Part shown: one piece after another, positions 36,103-43,587 of the stretch
Layout: every line of letters begins with the position of its first letter
Numbering within the stretch: the first letter of the stretch is position 1
From: CAZSDU01 sp964605775
Lineage (GTDB): Bacteria > Bacteroidota > Bacteroidia > Bacteroidales > FEN-979
Assembly (NCBI GenBank): GCA_964605775.1
Contig: CAZSDU010000014.1
Coordinates: forward strand, 1-64,000
Length of the DNA: 64,000 nt
Direction: 5' to 3'
Position numbers and translations under genes: made by a program
Notes under the pieces: model-generated
The model's input: the letters and a program-made list of their open reading frames with translations, nothing else
The model's database searches: none
Told to the model about the DNA's origin: nothing

Positions 36103-36163
36103 CGTGTATAAGGATTTTAGGCCACACGCTTATTGACTTGATCTACTGTGCATTATTCTGGAA

Positions 36164-36194
36164 TTTGACAAGTATCTGCTTTTTTATAAATTTG
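36164..36194 (+). promoter_or_regulatory. Perfect Bacteroidetes promoter before the decayed DUF4160 gene
   Basis: TTTG (36164-36167), 19 bases, then TAAATTTG (36187-36194). Both elements match consensus exactly, and the ATG of the DUF4160 pseudogene follows 14 bases later. The promoter has outlived the gene. Confidence 0.6.
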
Positions 36195-36207
36195 AATAAA
36201 AAGCAGA

Positions 36208-36438
36208 ATGCCAACGATTTTAATAATTGCAGGGTAGAGAATCTTTTTCTATGCAAATAAAAGTTTTGAACCAATCCATGTTCATGCTGAAAAAGCTGAA
36301 ATGGAAATTAAATTTTGGATGGATGTTGACAATTTTGAGATAATTGAAGTGACTTCATTCAATTGTACGGTTCAAGCAAAAGAGAAATCAAAAAAATTTT
36401 ATATGAACATTTTGATTAAAAATAAGCTAAAGCCAATT
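36208..36438 (+). pseudogene. Decayed DUF4160 gene
   Basis: The frame from ATG at 36208 reads MPTILIIAG, then a TAG stop at codon 10 (36235-36237), then RIFFYANKSFEPIHVHAEKA and EMEIKFWMDVDNFEII, a good match by eye to the DUF4160 family (start MPTIL, then F-x-x-PH-HV). Near a run of A at 36389-36397 the frame shifts, after which the expected ending YEHFD is found in another frame. The gene thus has a nonsense codon and a frameshift. DUF4160 genes usually stand next to DUF2442 genes, as here. Their function is not settled. Confidence 0.7.
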
Positions 36439-36563
36439 TAACTGAACGTCAAAATTTCATTGTTTCCCCTTCCGGATATGGTATTCATTGGCTCACCCTG
36501 GATGAAGATCTTTCAATCAATGGTCTTTTACGTTATTCAAAGAGCAATAGGCTCATTGCCTGA
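36426..36563 (+). pseudogene. Fragment of a DUF2442 gene
   Basis: The frame 36426-36563 encodes about 45 residues including ERQNFIVSPSGYGIHWLTLD and EDLSINGLLRYSK, which match the C-terminal half of DUF2442 (SPSGYGIHW followed by DEDLSxxGLL). No start codon or N-terminal half remains, and two stops stand just before it. Together with the upstream DUF4160 remnant it forms a dead two-gene module. Confidence 0.7.
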
Positions 36564-36724
36564 TATACCAAAGATTTAATATGCCTGGTGCGATAGGCAA
36601 TCTTCTGGACTATGCATTAAGATTTGCTGATCTTTTTATTGTCCCTGATTTCGACAATTAATTTTCATATTTTTATTGTTTCAATCTGATTGAAACCCAT
36701 TATCATTCATTTAAAATCAATAAC

Positions 36725-37263
36725 ATGAAAAAGTATGCAGCAGAATTTATCGGAACCTTCAGTCTTGTCCTGTTTGGCTGTGGTTCTGCGGTGATTGCAG
36801 GGATTGCCGGAACCGGCCCCAGCGGCATTGGACTTTTAGGTATTTCCATTGCTTTTGGATTTGCGGTTGTTGCCATGGCTTATGCCATCGGCGGAATTTC
36901 GGGCTGTCATATCAATCCGGCAGTAACGATCGGTGTGCTCGTTGCCGGGAAAATGGAAGTGAAAGATGCCATCGGTTATATTATTGCACAATGTTTCGGA
37001 GCGATCCTCGGCGCCGGCGTACTTTATCTGATTGTTTCGGGTCGTCCGGATTTCACCATGGGAGAATGGGCATTGGGTTCCAATGGCTGGGGTGAAGGCT
37101 ACCTGGGCCAATATAACACCCTTAGCGCTTTCATCATCGAAGCCGTCATGACCTTTCTTTTCATCTTTGTCATCCTGGCAACCACTTCAAAGTTCGGCAA
37201 TGGAGCCATGGCCGGACTGGCCATTGGTGTTACCCTGATGTTGATCCACCTGGTGACCATCCC
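36725..37263 (+). CDS. Aquaporin / glycerol facilitator, 3' end lost in gap
   Basis: Major intrinsic protein family channel, for water or small solutes. About 179 residues are present before the scaffold gap. Membrane helices are visible near 5-30, 38-60, 85-107, 135-158 and 165 onward, with the first NPA box in GCHINPAVTIG near residue 66. The second NPA box and last helix would lie in the N run. The glycine-rich helices and AEFIGTFSLVLFGCG start resemble AqpZ more than GlpF, but selectivity cannot be judged without the second half. Confidence 0.85.
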
Positions 37264-37363
37264 NNNNNNNNNNNNNNNNNNNNNNNNNNNNNNNNNNNNN
37301 NNNNNNNNNNNNNNNNNNNNNNNNNNNNNNNNNNNNNNNNNNNNNNNNNNNNNNNNNNNNNNN
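37264..37363. other. Scaffold gap of 100 N
   Basis: Exactly 100 N, the usual placeholder for a join of unknown size. It cuts the aquaporin gene on the left and the hypothetical gene on the right. Confidence 0.99.
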
Positions 37364-37766
37364 TGAACAGAATGTGAAAAGTGAAGCCGAAAAAGCGACC
37401 AGCCAGGTCAATATCGGTAGCATCATCGGGCAGCTTACCAACAATATTTCCAGTGAGGCATTTATCGATTCTTTTAATAAAAATAAAGGTAGTTTTATCT
37501 CCAAGGTAAACGATATTAAGGATCCTTCCGGAGCTTCATCAGCCCTACAGACCCTGCAGGGGGGATTGCTTCCCTCAGTCATGGATGCAGGCTGGGGATC
37601 GGTTAAAGATAAATGGGTCAAAGATGCCAAAACGGCCAATACTGTGAAAACCGTTGCAGGCCTTGCCAGCATTCTGGAATCCAATATCAGCGATAAATAT
37701 TTCAAGGGCGACTGGGTAAAAGCACGCCCGGCCTGGCAGGCTGCTCTGGGAGCATTGTCGAAATAG
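37364..37766 (+). CDS. Hypothetical protein, 5' end missing in the gap
   Basis: An open frame that runs into the gap on its 5' side: codons before the GTG at 37374 (EQN) are also open, so the real start is probably lost. About 134 residues remain, mostly helical and rich in Lys, Ala, Ser and Asn, with no cysteine or membrane segment. The C-terminal part repeats tryptophan-containing segments (DAGWGSVKDKWVKDAK, GDWVKARPAWQAALGAL). I recognise no family. Confidence 0.55.
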
Positions 37767-37795
37767 GGATTAATGATACAAGTTGCCGGCTGGCA

Positions 37796-38221
37796 CTAAT
37801 GACCATAGGTCATCAGGTAATGTTCAATCCCGGCTTCAGTAAACTGTTCACCGACTTTATAAAAGCCGTTTCTTTCATAAAAGGAAACGGCTTTGAGCTG
37901 GGCATGGAGGTAGATGGGTTTTTCCAGGGGAACAACATCTTCCAGTACTGCCCTGAGGATGATTTCACCTATGCCCCGGTTGCGGAATTCAGGCAGTACG
38001 GCAAAGCGTTCCAGTTTTATTCCTTTCCCGGTTTCCCGCCAGCGGGCGGCAGCAATGGGTTTTTCTCCGAGGAAAAGGAGAAAATGCCTGGCTTCGTCCT
38101 CGTGATCATTTTCAAGGGCAGGATCGACCCCCTGCTCTTCGACAAATACCTTCTTACGGATATTCAAAGCCTGACTCGCCAGCGCTTTGTCTTCAGATGT
38201 AAATTTTATAACTTTAAACAT
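37796..38221 (-). CDS. GNAT family N-acetyltransferase
   Basis: A 141-residue acetyltransferase of the GNAT superfamily, close to the ElaA-like group. It has VFVEEQGVDPALENDHEDE in the N-terminal part and the acetyl-CoA loop R-x-x-G-x-G/A in FRNRGIGEIILRAV near residue 83, then HAQLKAVSFYERNGFYKVG, the usual last strand and helix. The start ATG is at 38221. Substrate unknown. It lies next to the PHP phosphatase gene on the same strand. Confidence 0.9.
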   Translation of the reverse strand: MFKVIKFTSEDKALASQALNIRKKVFVEEQGVDPALENDHEDEARHFLLFLGEKPIAAARWRETGKGIKLERFAVLPEFRNRGIGEIILRAVLEDVVPLEKPIYLHAQLKAVSFYERNGFYKVGEQFTEAGIEHYLMTYGH

Positions 38222-38231
38222 AAATGAAGGT

Positions 38232-39122
38232 TTAGGTACCCACCCCTAGCCCCCTCCCTTCCGGAAGGGAGGGGGTTGGGGGTGGGTTCAAAGCTACCGT
38301 TTCCCAGCCCGAAGTTCTCAGCTCCATCACTTCCCTGAAACCGATGTCGTAAAGCAAGCGGGCAGTTTCTGGAAAAAGCATGGCCATTTCTGCCGGCTTA
38401 TGGGCATCCGAACTGATGATGACCGGGATGTTCATCTCATGAATTTTTTTCAGGATAGAGGGGCCGGGAAAAAGCGAATCCGAGCGCTTTTTATACAGTC
38501 CGCGGGTGTTCACCTCCACGATGGTATCGTAACGTTTCACCAGCTCAAGGGTTTCATCGACAAGGGCGGTGTACCAGGGTTCATCCTCCGAAAAAAACCT
38601 GCCCCGGTTATGCATTTTGATCTTGTCGAGATGACCGACGATATCCATTTTGCCTGTCGTTAGCATACCGTTTATCTGATGCCAGTAGGCTGTCACCCCT
38701 TTATGGATATTGCCCCCAAAGAGCCTGTTCAGCCCATCATCGAAAGTGGCAGGGTCGGGACCATCGATGAACCAGAGATCCTCGCCTGAACCGTTTTTGA
38801 CAAGATGTACCGAACCAATGAGATAATCGAGCGGTAAGTTTTCCCGAAAGTAAGTAAATGAATGACCCATACCGGGGATATAATCTACTTCCAATCCTAG
38901 AAAAATCCGCATATCGCCTATCGCGTATCGCGTATCGCCTATCGCATCACAATATTCCTGCATTTTTTCCGGCCTCAGGGCGAAGGTGTTCTCGAAGGGC
39001 AGAGGGGAATGGTCGGAGAAGCCCAGGCTATGCATCCCCAGCGAAAGAGCCGATTCTACGTATTTCAATGGTTCATCCGATCCGTCGGAGAAGCGGGTAT
39101 GGGTATGATAATTAGAAAACAA
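38232..39122 (-). CDS. PHP-domain phosphatase, HisK-type histidinol-phosphatase family
   Basis: A 296-residue PHP-fold metal phosphatase. Metal ligands are visible: H-x-H in YHTHTRFSDG (residues 5-10), GFSDHSP near 35, HLDKIKMHN near 162, and SSDAHKP near 242. It could act as histidinol-phosphatase (HisJ/K) or on another phosphate ester; no his genes are near. The start is TTG at 39122. Two repeat invasions are visible: residues encoded by a heptamer array (DAIGDTRYAIGD; bases 38913-38947) and a C-terminus encoded by a C-rich palindrome. Confidence 0.85.
   Translation of the reverse strand: MFSNYHTHTRFSDGSDEPLKYVESALSLGMHSLGFSDHSPLPFENTFALRPEKMQEYCDAIGDTRYAIGDMRIFLGLEVDYIPGMGHSFTYFRENLPLDYLIGSVHLVKNGSGEDLWFIDGPDPATFDDGLNRLFGGNIHKGVTAYWHQINGMLTTGKMDIVGHLDKIKMHNRGRFFSEDEPWYTALVDETLELVKRYDTIVEVNTRGLYKKRSDSLFPGPSILKKIHEMNIPVIISSDAHKPAEMAMLFPETARLLYDIGFREVMELRTSGWETVALNPPPTPSLPEGRGLGVGT
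38238..38287. repeat. C-rich REP-like palindrome at the 3' end of the PHP gene
   Basis: CCCCCTCCCTTCC pairs with GGAAGGGAGGGGG without a loop, flanked by ACCCACCCC and GGGGTGGGT arms, a near-perfect 50-base palindrome. On the minus strand it encodes the last residues (PPPTPSLPEGRGLGVGT) of the PHP protein, whose TAA follows at once. A second copy is at 61250-61293. Confidence 0.9.
38913..38947. repeat. Five heptamers ATCGCNN inside the PHP gene
   Basis: ATCGCCT, ATCGCGT, ATCGCGT, ATCGCCT and ATCGCAT in tandem. On the coding strand they read GCGATAC/GCGATAG and encode AIGDTRYAIGD. The one unit in the phase that could give CGA TAG reads CGA TAC, so the frame stays open. Confidence 0.9.
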
Positions 39123-39124
39123 TG

Positions 39125-40378
39125 TTATTGATTTTGAATTATTTTATAGACTTTGTCGGCACGGCGGAGAAAGATATCCACAGAGATGCTGCAGCGTTCG
39201 CCTTTGACTGTTTTTCCAACTGGTTTCAGGTCAACATGAATTTCAGGTAACCTTAGTTCAATGGAGCCGGTAGTTGGTCCCTGTATATAAACGCGATCGC
39301 CGGGATTTAACTGTCCCGCCTCCATTTTGATCTCAGCAACCCGTAGTTTGGTGAAATAATTGGTGATCTTTCCCACATATTCCTTCGATTGTGTGGCCAC
39401 TGATCCATGCTGTTCAGCCCATTCCCCCATTTTTCTTCCCAGGTAATATCCATCCCAGAAACCACGGTTATAAACATTTTTCAGTTTTTCCACAAGTTTT
39501 TCTGTCAGTTCTGGGGTGTATTTCCCTTCAACCACGGCATCTGCTGCTTCACGATAACAGCCCACCACGGTACTGACGTATTCGGGGCTTCTGCCTCGAC
39601 CTTCGATTTTCAGGATGGAAACGCCGGCATTCACGATTTTATCCAGGAAACCGATTGTGCAAAGATCTTTTGGCGACATGATGTACTCATTGTCCACATC
39701 CAGTTCTATCCCGGTATCGGAATCTTTCACATGGTAAGGCCTGCGGCAAAGCTGGTAACAGGATCCCCGGTTGGCAGAAGCATTGTAATGGTCGAGGCTC
39801 AGGTAACATTTGCCGGAAACGGCCATACATAAAGCGCCATGGGCGAAGACCTCAATCCTGACCAGATTCCCCGACGGCCCTTTAATCTTCTGCCGTTTGA
39901 TGGACATGACAATGGCTCCGACCTGCTCAAGACTCAATTCCCGGGCCGTGACCATCACATCGGCAAACTGTGACCAGTATTTCACGGCTTCCAGGTTGGT
40001 AATATTGGTCTGGGTTGACATATGTACCGGCATCTCCACCGAACGGGCATACTGGATCACGGATTGGTCGGAAGCAATGATGGCGGTGATGCCATTCTTT
40101 TTGGCCGAATCCACCATCTTTTTCATCTGCTTTACTTCCTTATCATAGATGATGGTATTCAGGGTAAGGTAGGTCTTCACCTTGTTTTTACGGCAGATCC
40201 GGGTGATCTTCACCAGGTCGCGAAGGGTAAAATTCACCGAAGAACGGGCCCGCATATTCAGCATGCCCACACCGAAATAAACCGAATCGGCCCCGGCCTG
40301 AATGGCTGCATTCAGCGATTCCCAGGTTCCAACAGGAGCGGTGATCTCAATTTTCTTCAAGGAGGAAAGTTTTTGCAA
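39125..40378 (-). CDS. Peptidase U32 family protein (TrhP/YegQ-like)
   Basis: A 417-residue U32 family protein; many members work in tRNA wobble uridine hydroxylation and not in proteolysis. It has an N-terminal TIM-barrel-like region (APVGTWESLNAAIQAGADSV near residue 15) and the family signature EVFAHGALCMAVSGKCYLS near residue 176, followed by SANRGSCYQLCRRPY, whose cysteines may bind a cluster. A C-terminal beta domain (about 335-417) is present. The start read here is TTG at 40378, so the true N-terminus is slightly uncertain. It lies 2 bases from the PHP gene. Confidence 0.9.
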   Translation of the reverse strand: MQKLSSLKKIEITAPVGTWESLNAAIQAGADSVYFGVGMLNMRARSSVNFTLRDLVKITRICRKNKVKTYLTLNTIIYDKEVKQMKKMVDSAKKNGITAIIASDQSVIQYARSVEMPVHMSTQTNITNLEAVKYWSQFADVMVTARELSLEQVGAIVMSIKRQKIKGPSGNLVRIEVFAHGALCMAVSGKCYLSLDHYNASANRGSCYQLCRRPYHVKDSDTGIELDVDNEYIMSPKDLCTIGFLDKIVNAGVSILKIEGRGRSPEYVSTVVGCYREAADAVVEGKYTPELTEKLVEKLKNVYNRGFWDGYYLGRKMGEWAEQHGSVATQSKEYVGKITNYFTKLRVAEIKMEAGQLNPGDRVYIQGPTTGSIELRLPEIHVDLKPVGKTVKGERCSISVDIFLRRADKVYKIIQNQ

Positions 40379-40390
40379 AGATAATTAGAA

Positions 40391-40429
40391 AGTTGGCGAG
40401 ATGGTGAGTTGGTGAGCTGGTGAGTTATT
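40391..40429. repeat. Octamer array GAGTTGGT at the stop of the four-helix protein gene
   Basis: AGTTGGC, GAGATGGT, GAGTTGGT, GAGCTGGT and GAGTTATT in tandem, each 8 bases except the first. The last unit contains the TAA stop (40425-40427, minus strand) of the gene at 40425-40811. Confidence 0.9.
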
Positions 40430-40811
40430 GTTCAGGAAAGCGTTTCAGCTTCAGTTTTTTCTTAGTTGAAGATAGAATACGCAGTAATTCAATGATTTCA
40501 GCATGAAGGATACTTAGTTCTTCACATTCTATCAGATTTGCTCCTTCAAGAATTTCTAACCAAAATAGTGTTTCATCACACTCTTCAACAACAATACAAA
40601 TTTTTGAATAATATTCTGCAGTCGAACGGGCTCTTGTCGCGGCGCGAAAGTTTGCTGCCATACCTGTCCCATTTCGAAGAATTTGACGAACAACAACCCG
40701 GGTTGATTCTTTTAATTGGGGTTTGTCAAAAACGCGGCAAAGATTTATTGCGAACCATTTTGTTCGTTCTCTATATTTATCGTTGAAATTGACCGGGCTA
40801 GATTTTTCCAT
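40425..40811 (-). CDS. Four helix bundle protein (23S rRNA IVP family)
   Basis: A 128-residue all-helical protein. The family name comes from intervening sequences in 23S rRNA genes, but most copies, like this one, are free-standing. Visible family features are KWFAINLCRVFDKPQLKEST near the N-terminus, RQILRNGTGMAANFRAATRA in the middle and WLEILEGANLIE near residue 85. Members of the group form pentamers and are related to Avd accessory proteins of retroelements; no reverse transcriptase is present here. Function unknown. Its stop lies in an octamer array. Confidence 0.85.
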   Translation of the reverse strand: MEKSSPVNFNDKYRERTKWFAINLCRVFDKPQLKESTRVVVRQILRNGTGMAANFRAATRARSTAEYYSKICIVVEECDETLFWLEILEGANLIECEELSILHAEIIELLRILSSTKKKLKLKRFPEQ

Positions 40812-40874
40812 TGGACTATTTATTGCTTAATCCCACAAACAATAAAAAGTCAACCCTATGTTAATATCTTTTTC

Positions 40875-40954
40875 ACTCACTAACTCACTAACTCACTAAT
40901 TCACCAACTCACCAACTCACCAGCTCTCCAACTCACCAACTCGCCAGTTCACCA
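40875..40954. repeat. Ten-unit octamer array over the 3' end of pabA
   Basis: Ten consecutive 8-base units on the plus strand (ACTCACTA three times, ATTCACCA, ACTCACCA twice, GCTCTCCA, ACTCACCA, ACTCGCCA, GTTCACCA). The pabA coding strand reads TGGCGAGT once (read-through) and then TGG TGA, its stop. It is the longest array in the window. Confidence 0.95.
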
Positions 40955-41522
40955 GCAGCCGTCTTCCTTCTGGGGTCATGATGGATTCCGGGTGGAACTG
41001 TACCCCGCAGAAAGGAAGGGTTTTATGGGCAATGGCCATGACGGTTCCTTCGGAGGTTTTTGCCAGAACCTCCAGAGAACCCGGAAGTGATTCAGGGTTA
41101 ACGGCCCAGGAATGATATAGGCCGGCTTCAAAATCATTGGGAATTCCTTTAAAAAGAAAATGATCAGGACGAAGGATGGTTAATTTCCGGGGTTGTCCAT
41201 GAACGACTTCCGGGAGGTTGAATAATTTTGCTCCGGCATGCAGGGCAATGGCCTGCATGCCCAAGCAAACCCCGAGGACAGTCGGAATTTTTTCCTTCTT
41301 CAGCCGGCGAACTTCTATTTCCTCCAATATCCCGAACATGGCCGGTTGTTCCTGCGGAAGCCCGGGCCCCGGAGAAAAGATGATCCTGTCGTAATCCGGC
41401 ATTGATGATAATTCAAACTTCTCTGAAGAAATGATATTAAAGCTAACTTTGCCTATGGAGCGAAGCAGTTCAGCCAGGTTCCAGGTAAAGGAGTCGTGAT
41501 TATCGAGAAGGAGAAGACACAT
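40917..41522 (-). CDS. pabA: Aminodeoxychorismate/anthranilate synthase glutaminase subunit
   Basis: Class I glutamine amidotransferase that supplies ammonia for 4-amino-4-deoxychorismate. The 201-residue protein has the start LLLLDNHDSFTWNL, the oxyanion region SPGPGLP, the catalytic Cys in VLGVCLGMQAI near residue 81, and His-Glu in GVQFHPES near residue 182. It could also serve TrpE, but divergence from pabB and pabC makes PabA the better name. Its C-terminus GELESW and stop are encoded by an octamer array. Its ATG overlaps that read for pabB by two bases. Confidence 0.92.
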   Translation of the reverse strand: MCLLLLDNHDSFTWNLAELLRSIGKVSFNIISSEKFELSSMPDYDRIIFSPGPGLPQEQPAMFGILEEIEVRRLKKEKIPTVLGVCLGMQAIALHAGAKLFNLPEVVHGQPRKLTILRPDHFLFKGIPNDFEAGLYHSWAVNPESLPGSLEVLAKTSEGTVMAIAHKTLPFCGVQFHPESIMTPEGRRLLVNWRVGELESW

Positions 41523-42534
41523 GAAAAATGACGATTTACGATTTACGATTTACGATTGTGATTCTTTGTCCCGTCAGGAAATTATTGATAAAATTAATCA
41601 ATTTGCCCGTTGCCAGGCGTCCTTTCTTTTTGCCATTGATTTTAATGGGGACAATGGATTCGTCATGTCACCGGAGGAAGCATCGAAAAGGGGTATTTTA
41701 TACGGGATAGGAGAGTGGAGTAATGATTCCGGCCTGAAAGGAAAAGCACCCGGACGTTTTGATTTCACACCGGTAGATTCAAAAGTCTACCGGAAAGCCT
41801 TTGAAAAAGTTCAGCATCACCTGAAGAAGGGAGACACCTACCTGGTAAACTTAACTTTTCAGACTCCCCTTGAAACAGATCTGAATCTCCGGGAGCTTTA
41901 TTCAGCCGGCCGGGCAGCTTTCAGCTTGTATGTTCCCGGCCGTTTCGTGGTTTTTTCACCGGAGGCCTTTGTTCAGATCAGGGATGGGAAAATCATCTCT
42001 TGTCCCATGAAAGGAACAATAGATGCCAGCATTCCAGATGCTGAAAAAAGATTGTTGGAGGATCAAAAGGAATTTTTTGAACACAACACCATTGTGGACC
42101 TTATCCGCAACGATCTTTCCATGGTCTCGACCAGGGTAAACGTCAGTCGTTTCCGCTATATTGACCGCATCCATACCAACCGGGGAGATCTCTTGCAAAT
42201 GAGTTCGGAAATTGTGGGGGATCTTCCATCAGGCTACCTTAATCATCTCGGGGAGATTCTATATACCCTGCTCCCTGCCGGTTCTGTTACCGGCGCTCCG
42301 AAAGAAAAAACCGTCCAGATCATCCGGGAGACTGAAAATTACGAACGTGGATTTTATACTGGTGTTTTTGGCTATTTCGATGGAAACACCCTTACTTCAG
42401 CCGTTGCGATTCGTTTCATTGAAGATACCGGGAGCGGACTGGTATTCAAAAGCGGGGGAGGGATTACAGCGCTGAGCGAAATGGAAAGCGAATACAATGA
42501 ACTGATAGCGAAGGTTTATGTGCCGGTTGTTTGA
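41521..42534 (+). CDS. pabB: Aminodeoxychorismate synthase component I
   Basis: Chorismate-binding enzyme that turns chorismate plus ammonia into aminodeoxychorismate. The 337 residues are short for PabB because only the chorismate domain is present. It has YLVNLTFQTPL near residue 110, VDLIRNDLSMVS near residue 193, PAGSVTGAPKEKT near 256, and the closing KSGGGITALSEMESEY. The first 14 residues come from a heptamer array and have no counterpart in the family, so the true start may be downstream, for instance at the TTG near 41566. Overlaps pabC by 17 bases. Confidence 0.9.
   Translation: MKNDDLRFTIYDCDSLSRQEIIDKINQFARCQASFLFAIDFNGDNGFVMSPEEASKRGILYGIGEWSNDSGLKGKAPGRFDFTPVDSKVYRKAFEKVQHHLKKGDTYLVNLTFQTPLETDLNLRELYSAGRAAFSLYVPGRFVVFSPEAFVQIRDGKIISCPMKGTIDASIPDAEKRLLEDQKEFFEHNTIVDLIRNDLSMVSTRVNVSRFRYIDRIHTNRGDLLQMSSEIVGDLPSGYLNHLGEILYTLLPAGSVTGAPKEKTVQIIRETENYERGFYTGVFGYFDGNTLTSAVAIRFIEDTGSGLVFKSGGGITALSEMESEYNELIAKVYVPVV
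41532..41559. repeat. Four heptamers CGATTTA between the divergent pabA and pabB
   Basis: CGATTTA three times, then CGATTGT, in tandem (the ATCGTAA family in opposite orientation). In the pabB frame they encode DDLRFTIYDCD. They may instead be the intergenic space of the two genes if pabB starts further down. Confidence 0.9.
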
Positions 42535-43117
42535 AACGATAAGGATAGAAAACGGAATTCCGCAGCATCTTTCATGGCATGAAAGACGCATGGACCAGGC
42601 GATTAAGGAATTCTGGCCCGGAAGCATACCGGTGAAACTGTCCGGCCTCATTCATGTTCCACCGGAATATTTCGCTGGAACCATTCGCTGCAATATTCAT
42701 TACGGGCCGGAAATCACAGACATTATATTTAAAGCTTATGAAAAACGCATGATACGCTCATTAAAGCTGGTCATTTGCGATACGATTGATTACCATTGGA
42801 AATTTAAGGACCGCAGCCAGCTGGAGCTCCTTTTTGCCCGGCGGGGAGTATGCGATGATATCCTGATCGTAAAAAATGGGCTCATCAGCGATACCTCGAT
42901 GTCGAATATTATTTTTTATGATGGGCTGAACCGGATCACCCCGGCTACTCCATTGCTAAAAGGTAGCTGCCGGGACCGTTTACTGGAAGAGGGCTGGCTG
43001 AAGGAAGCCGACATCCGTCCGAAGGATTTGCCGAAGTTCAGCGGATGCAAACTGGTCAATGCGATGAGATATCCCGATGAAGAAGCCTTGATCCCGATAT
43101 CAGGAGTGAGATGGTGA
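42518..43117 (+). CDS. pabC: Aminodeoxychorismate lyase (aminotransferase class IV)
   Basis: PLP enzyme that splits aminodeoxychorismate to p-aminobenzoate and pyruvate, for folate. At 199 residues it is shorter than the usual 250-270. It has the class IV pattern: FETIRIENGIPQHLSWHERR at the start, LLFARRGVCDDILIVKNGLI followed by SDTSMSNIIFYD (PLP phosphate region), and ATPLLKGSCRDRLLEE. The expected Lys is in the middle region. It begins inside pabB and completes the pabBC operon. The last residues GVRW and the stop are supplied by an octamer array. Confidence 0.88.
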   Translation: MCRLFETIRIENGIPQHLSWHERRMDQAIKEFWPGSIPVKLSGLIHVPPEYFAGTIRCNIHYGPEITDIIFKAYEKRMIRSLKLVICDTIDYHWKFKDRSQLELLFARRGVCDDILIVKNGLISDTSMSNIIFYDGLNRITPATPLLKGSCRDRLLEEGWLKEADIRPKDLPKFSGCKLVNAMRYPDEEALIPISGVRW

Positions 43118-43150
43118 GATAGTGAGTTGGTGAGCTGGTGAGTTGGTGAG
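43108..43150. repeat. Octamer array over the pabC stop codon
   Basis: GAGATGGT, GAGATAGT, GAGTTGGT, GAGCTGGT and GAGTTGGT in tandem, then a decayed unit. The TGA of pabC is formed at the join of the first two units (43115-43117). Confidence 0.9.
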
Positions 43151-43179
43151 GGAATTGTTAACTTTGCTAAAATTTTTTT

Positions 43180-43554
43180 ATGAAAATACTCCGTATTTTA
43201 TATCCTCTGATGATCGTCGTGGTTTTTGTGCTGGCAGGTTGTGGCGGTAACAAAGAATTGAAAAAAGATGCCAAAGATATCGCCGAGGTTATGTGTAAAA
43301 ACATTGAAATCATGAACAGGGTATATGCAGCCAATCCTGCTGATTCAGTACAGGTGGAAAAACTTCAGCAGGAAGCCAAGCAGATACAGATTGAAATGAC
43401 CATTGTTTACCAGGAATTCAAAACAAGGAATAAGAATAAACTAACCGATGATAAGTTTAACAAGGACTTTGCCCAGGAATTAAGAAAAGCCATGCTGGAG
43501 TGTCCTCATCTTTCTAGGGAAGACCGCGAAGCCTTTGAAAAAGAACTTAAATAA
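43180..43554 (+). CDS. Small lipoprotein of unknown function
   Basis: A 124-residue protein with a lipoprotein signal peptide: a hydrophobic stretch (about 6-19) and lipobox LAGC, Cys near residue 21. The mature part is strongly charged and helical, with Lys/Glu-rich heptad-like segments. It has two more cysteines (VMCKNIE near 38 and LECPHLS near 109). I recognise no domain. Its TAA is followed directly by an octamer array that also holds the stop of the convergent aspS. Confidence 0.7.
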   Translation: MKILRILYPLMIVVVFVLAGCGGNKELKKDAKDIAEVMCKNIEIMNRVYAANPADSVQVEKLQQEAKQIQIEMTIVYQEFKTRNKNKLTDDKFNKDFAQELRKAMLECPHLSREDREAFEKELK

Positions 43555-43587
43555 ACTCACCAGCTCACCAACTCACCAACTCACCAG
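43555..43587. repeat. Octamer array shared by two convergent stop codons
   Basis: ACTCACCA, GCTCACCA, ACTCACCA and ACTCACCA in tandem. It begins right after the TAA of the lipoprotein gene and contains the TGA of aspS (43573-43575, minus strand). Confidence 0.95.

Noticed and set aside
36208..36563. Active DUF4160/DUF2442 toxin-antitoxin-like pair
   Set aside because: The first gene has an in-frame TAG at codon 10 and a frameshift, and the second lacks its start and first half.
37187..37705. Minus-strand open frame spanning the N gap
   Set aside because: It is antisense to two better-supported frames and its middle is only unknown bases.
40425..40811. Four helix bundle protein as sign of a 23S rRNA gene or a diversity-generating retroelement
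   Set aside because: No rRNA sequence, reverse transcriptase, template repeat or variable repeat was seen near it; free-standing copies are common.
40917..41522. trpG in place of pabA
   Set aside because: The gene stands divergent from pabB and pabC and no other trp gene is present, so PabA is preferred, although one subunit may serve both.
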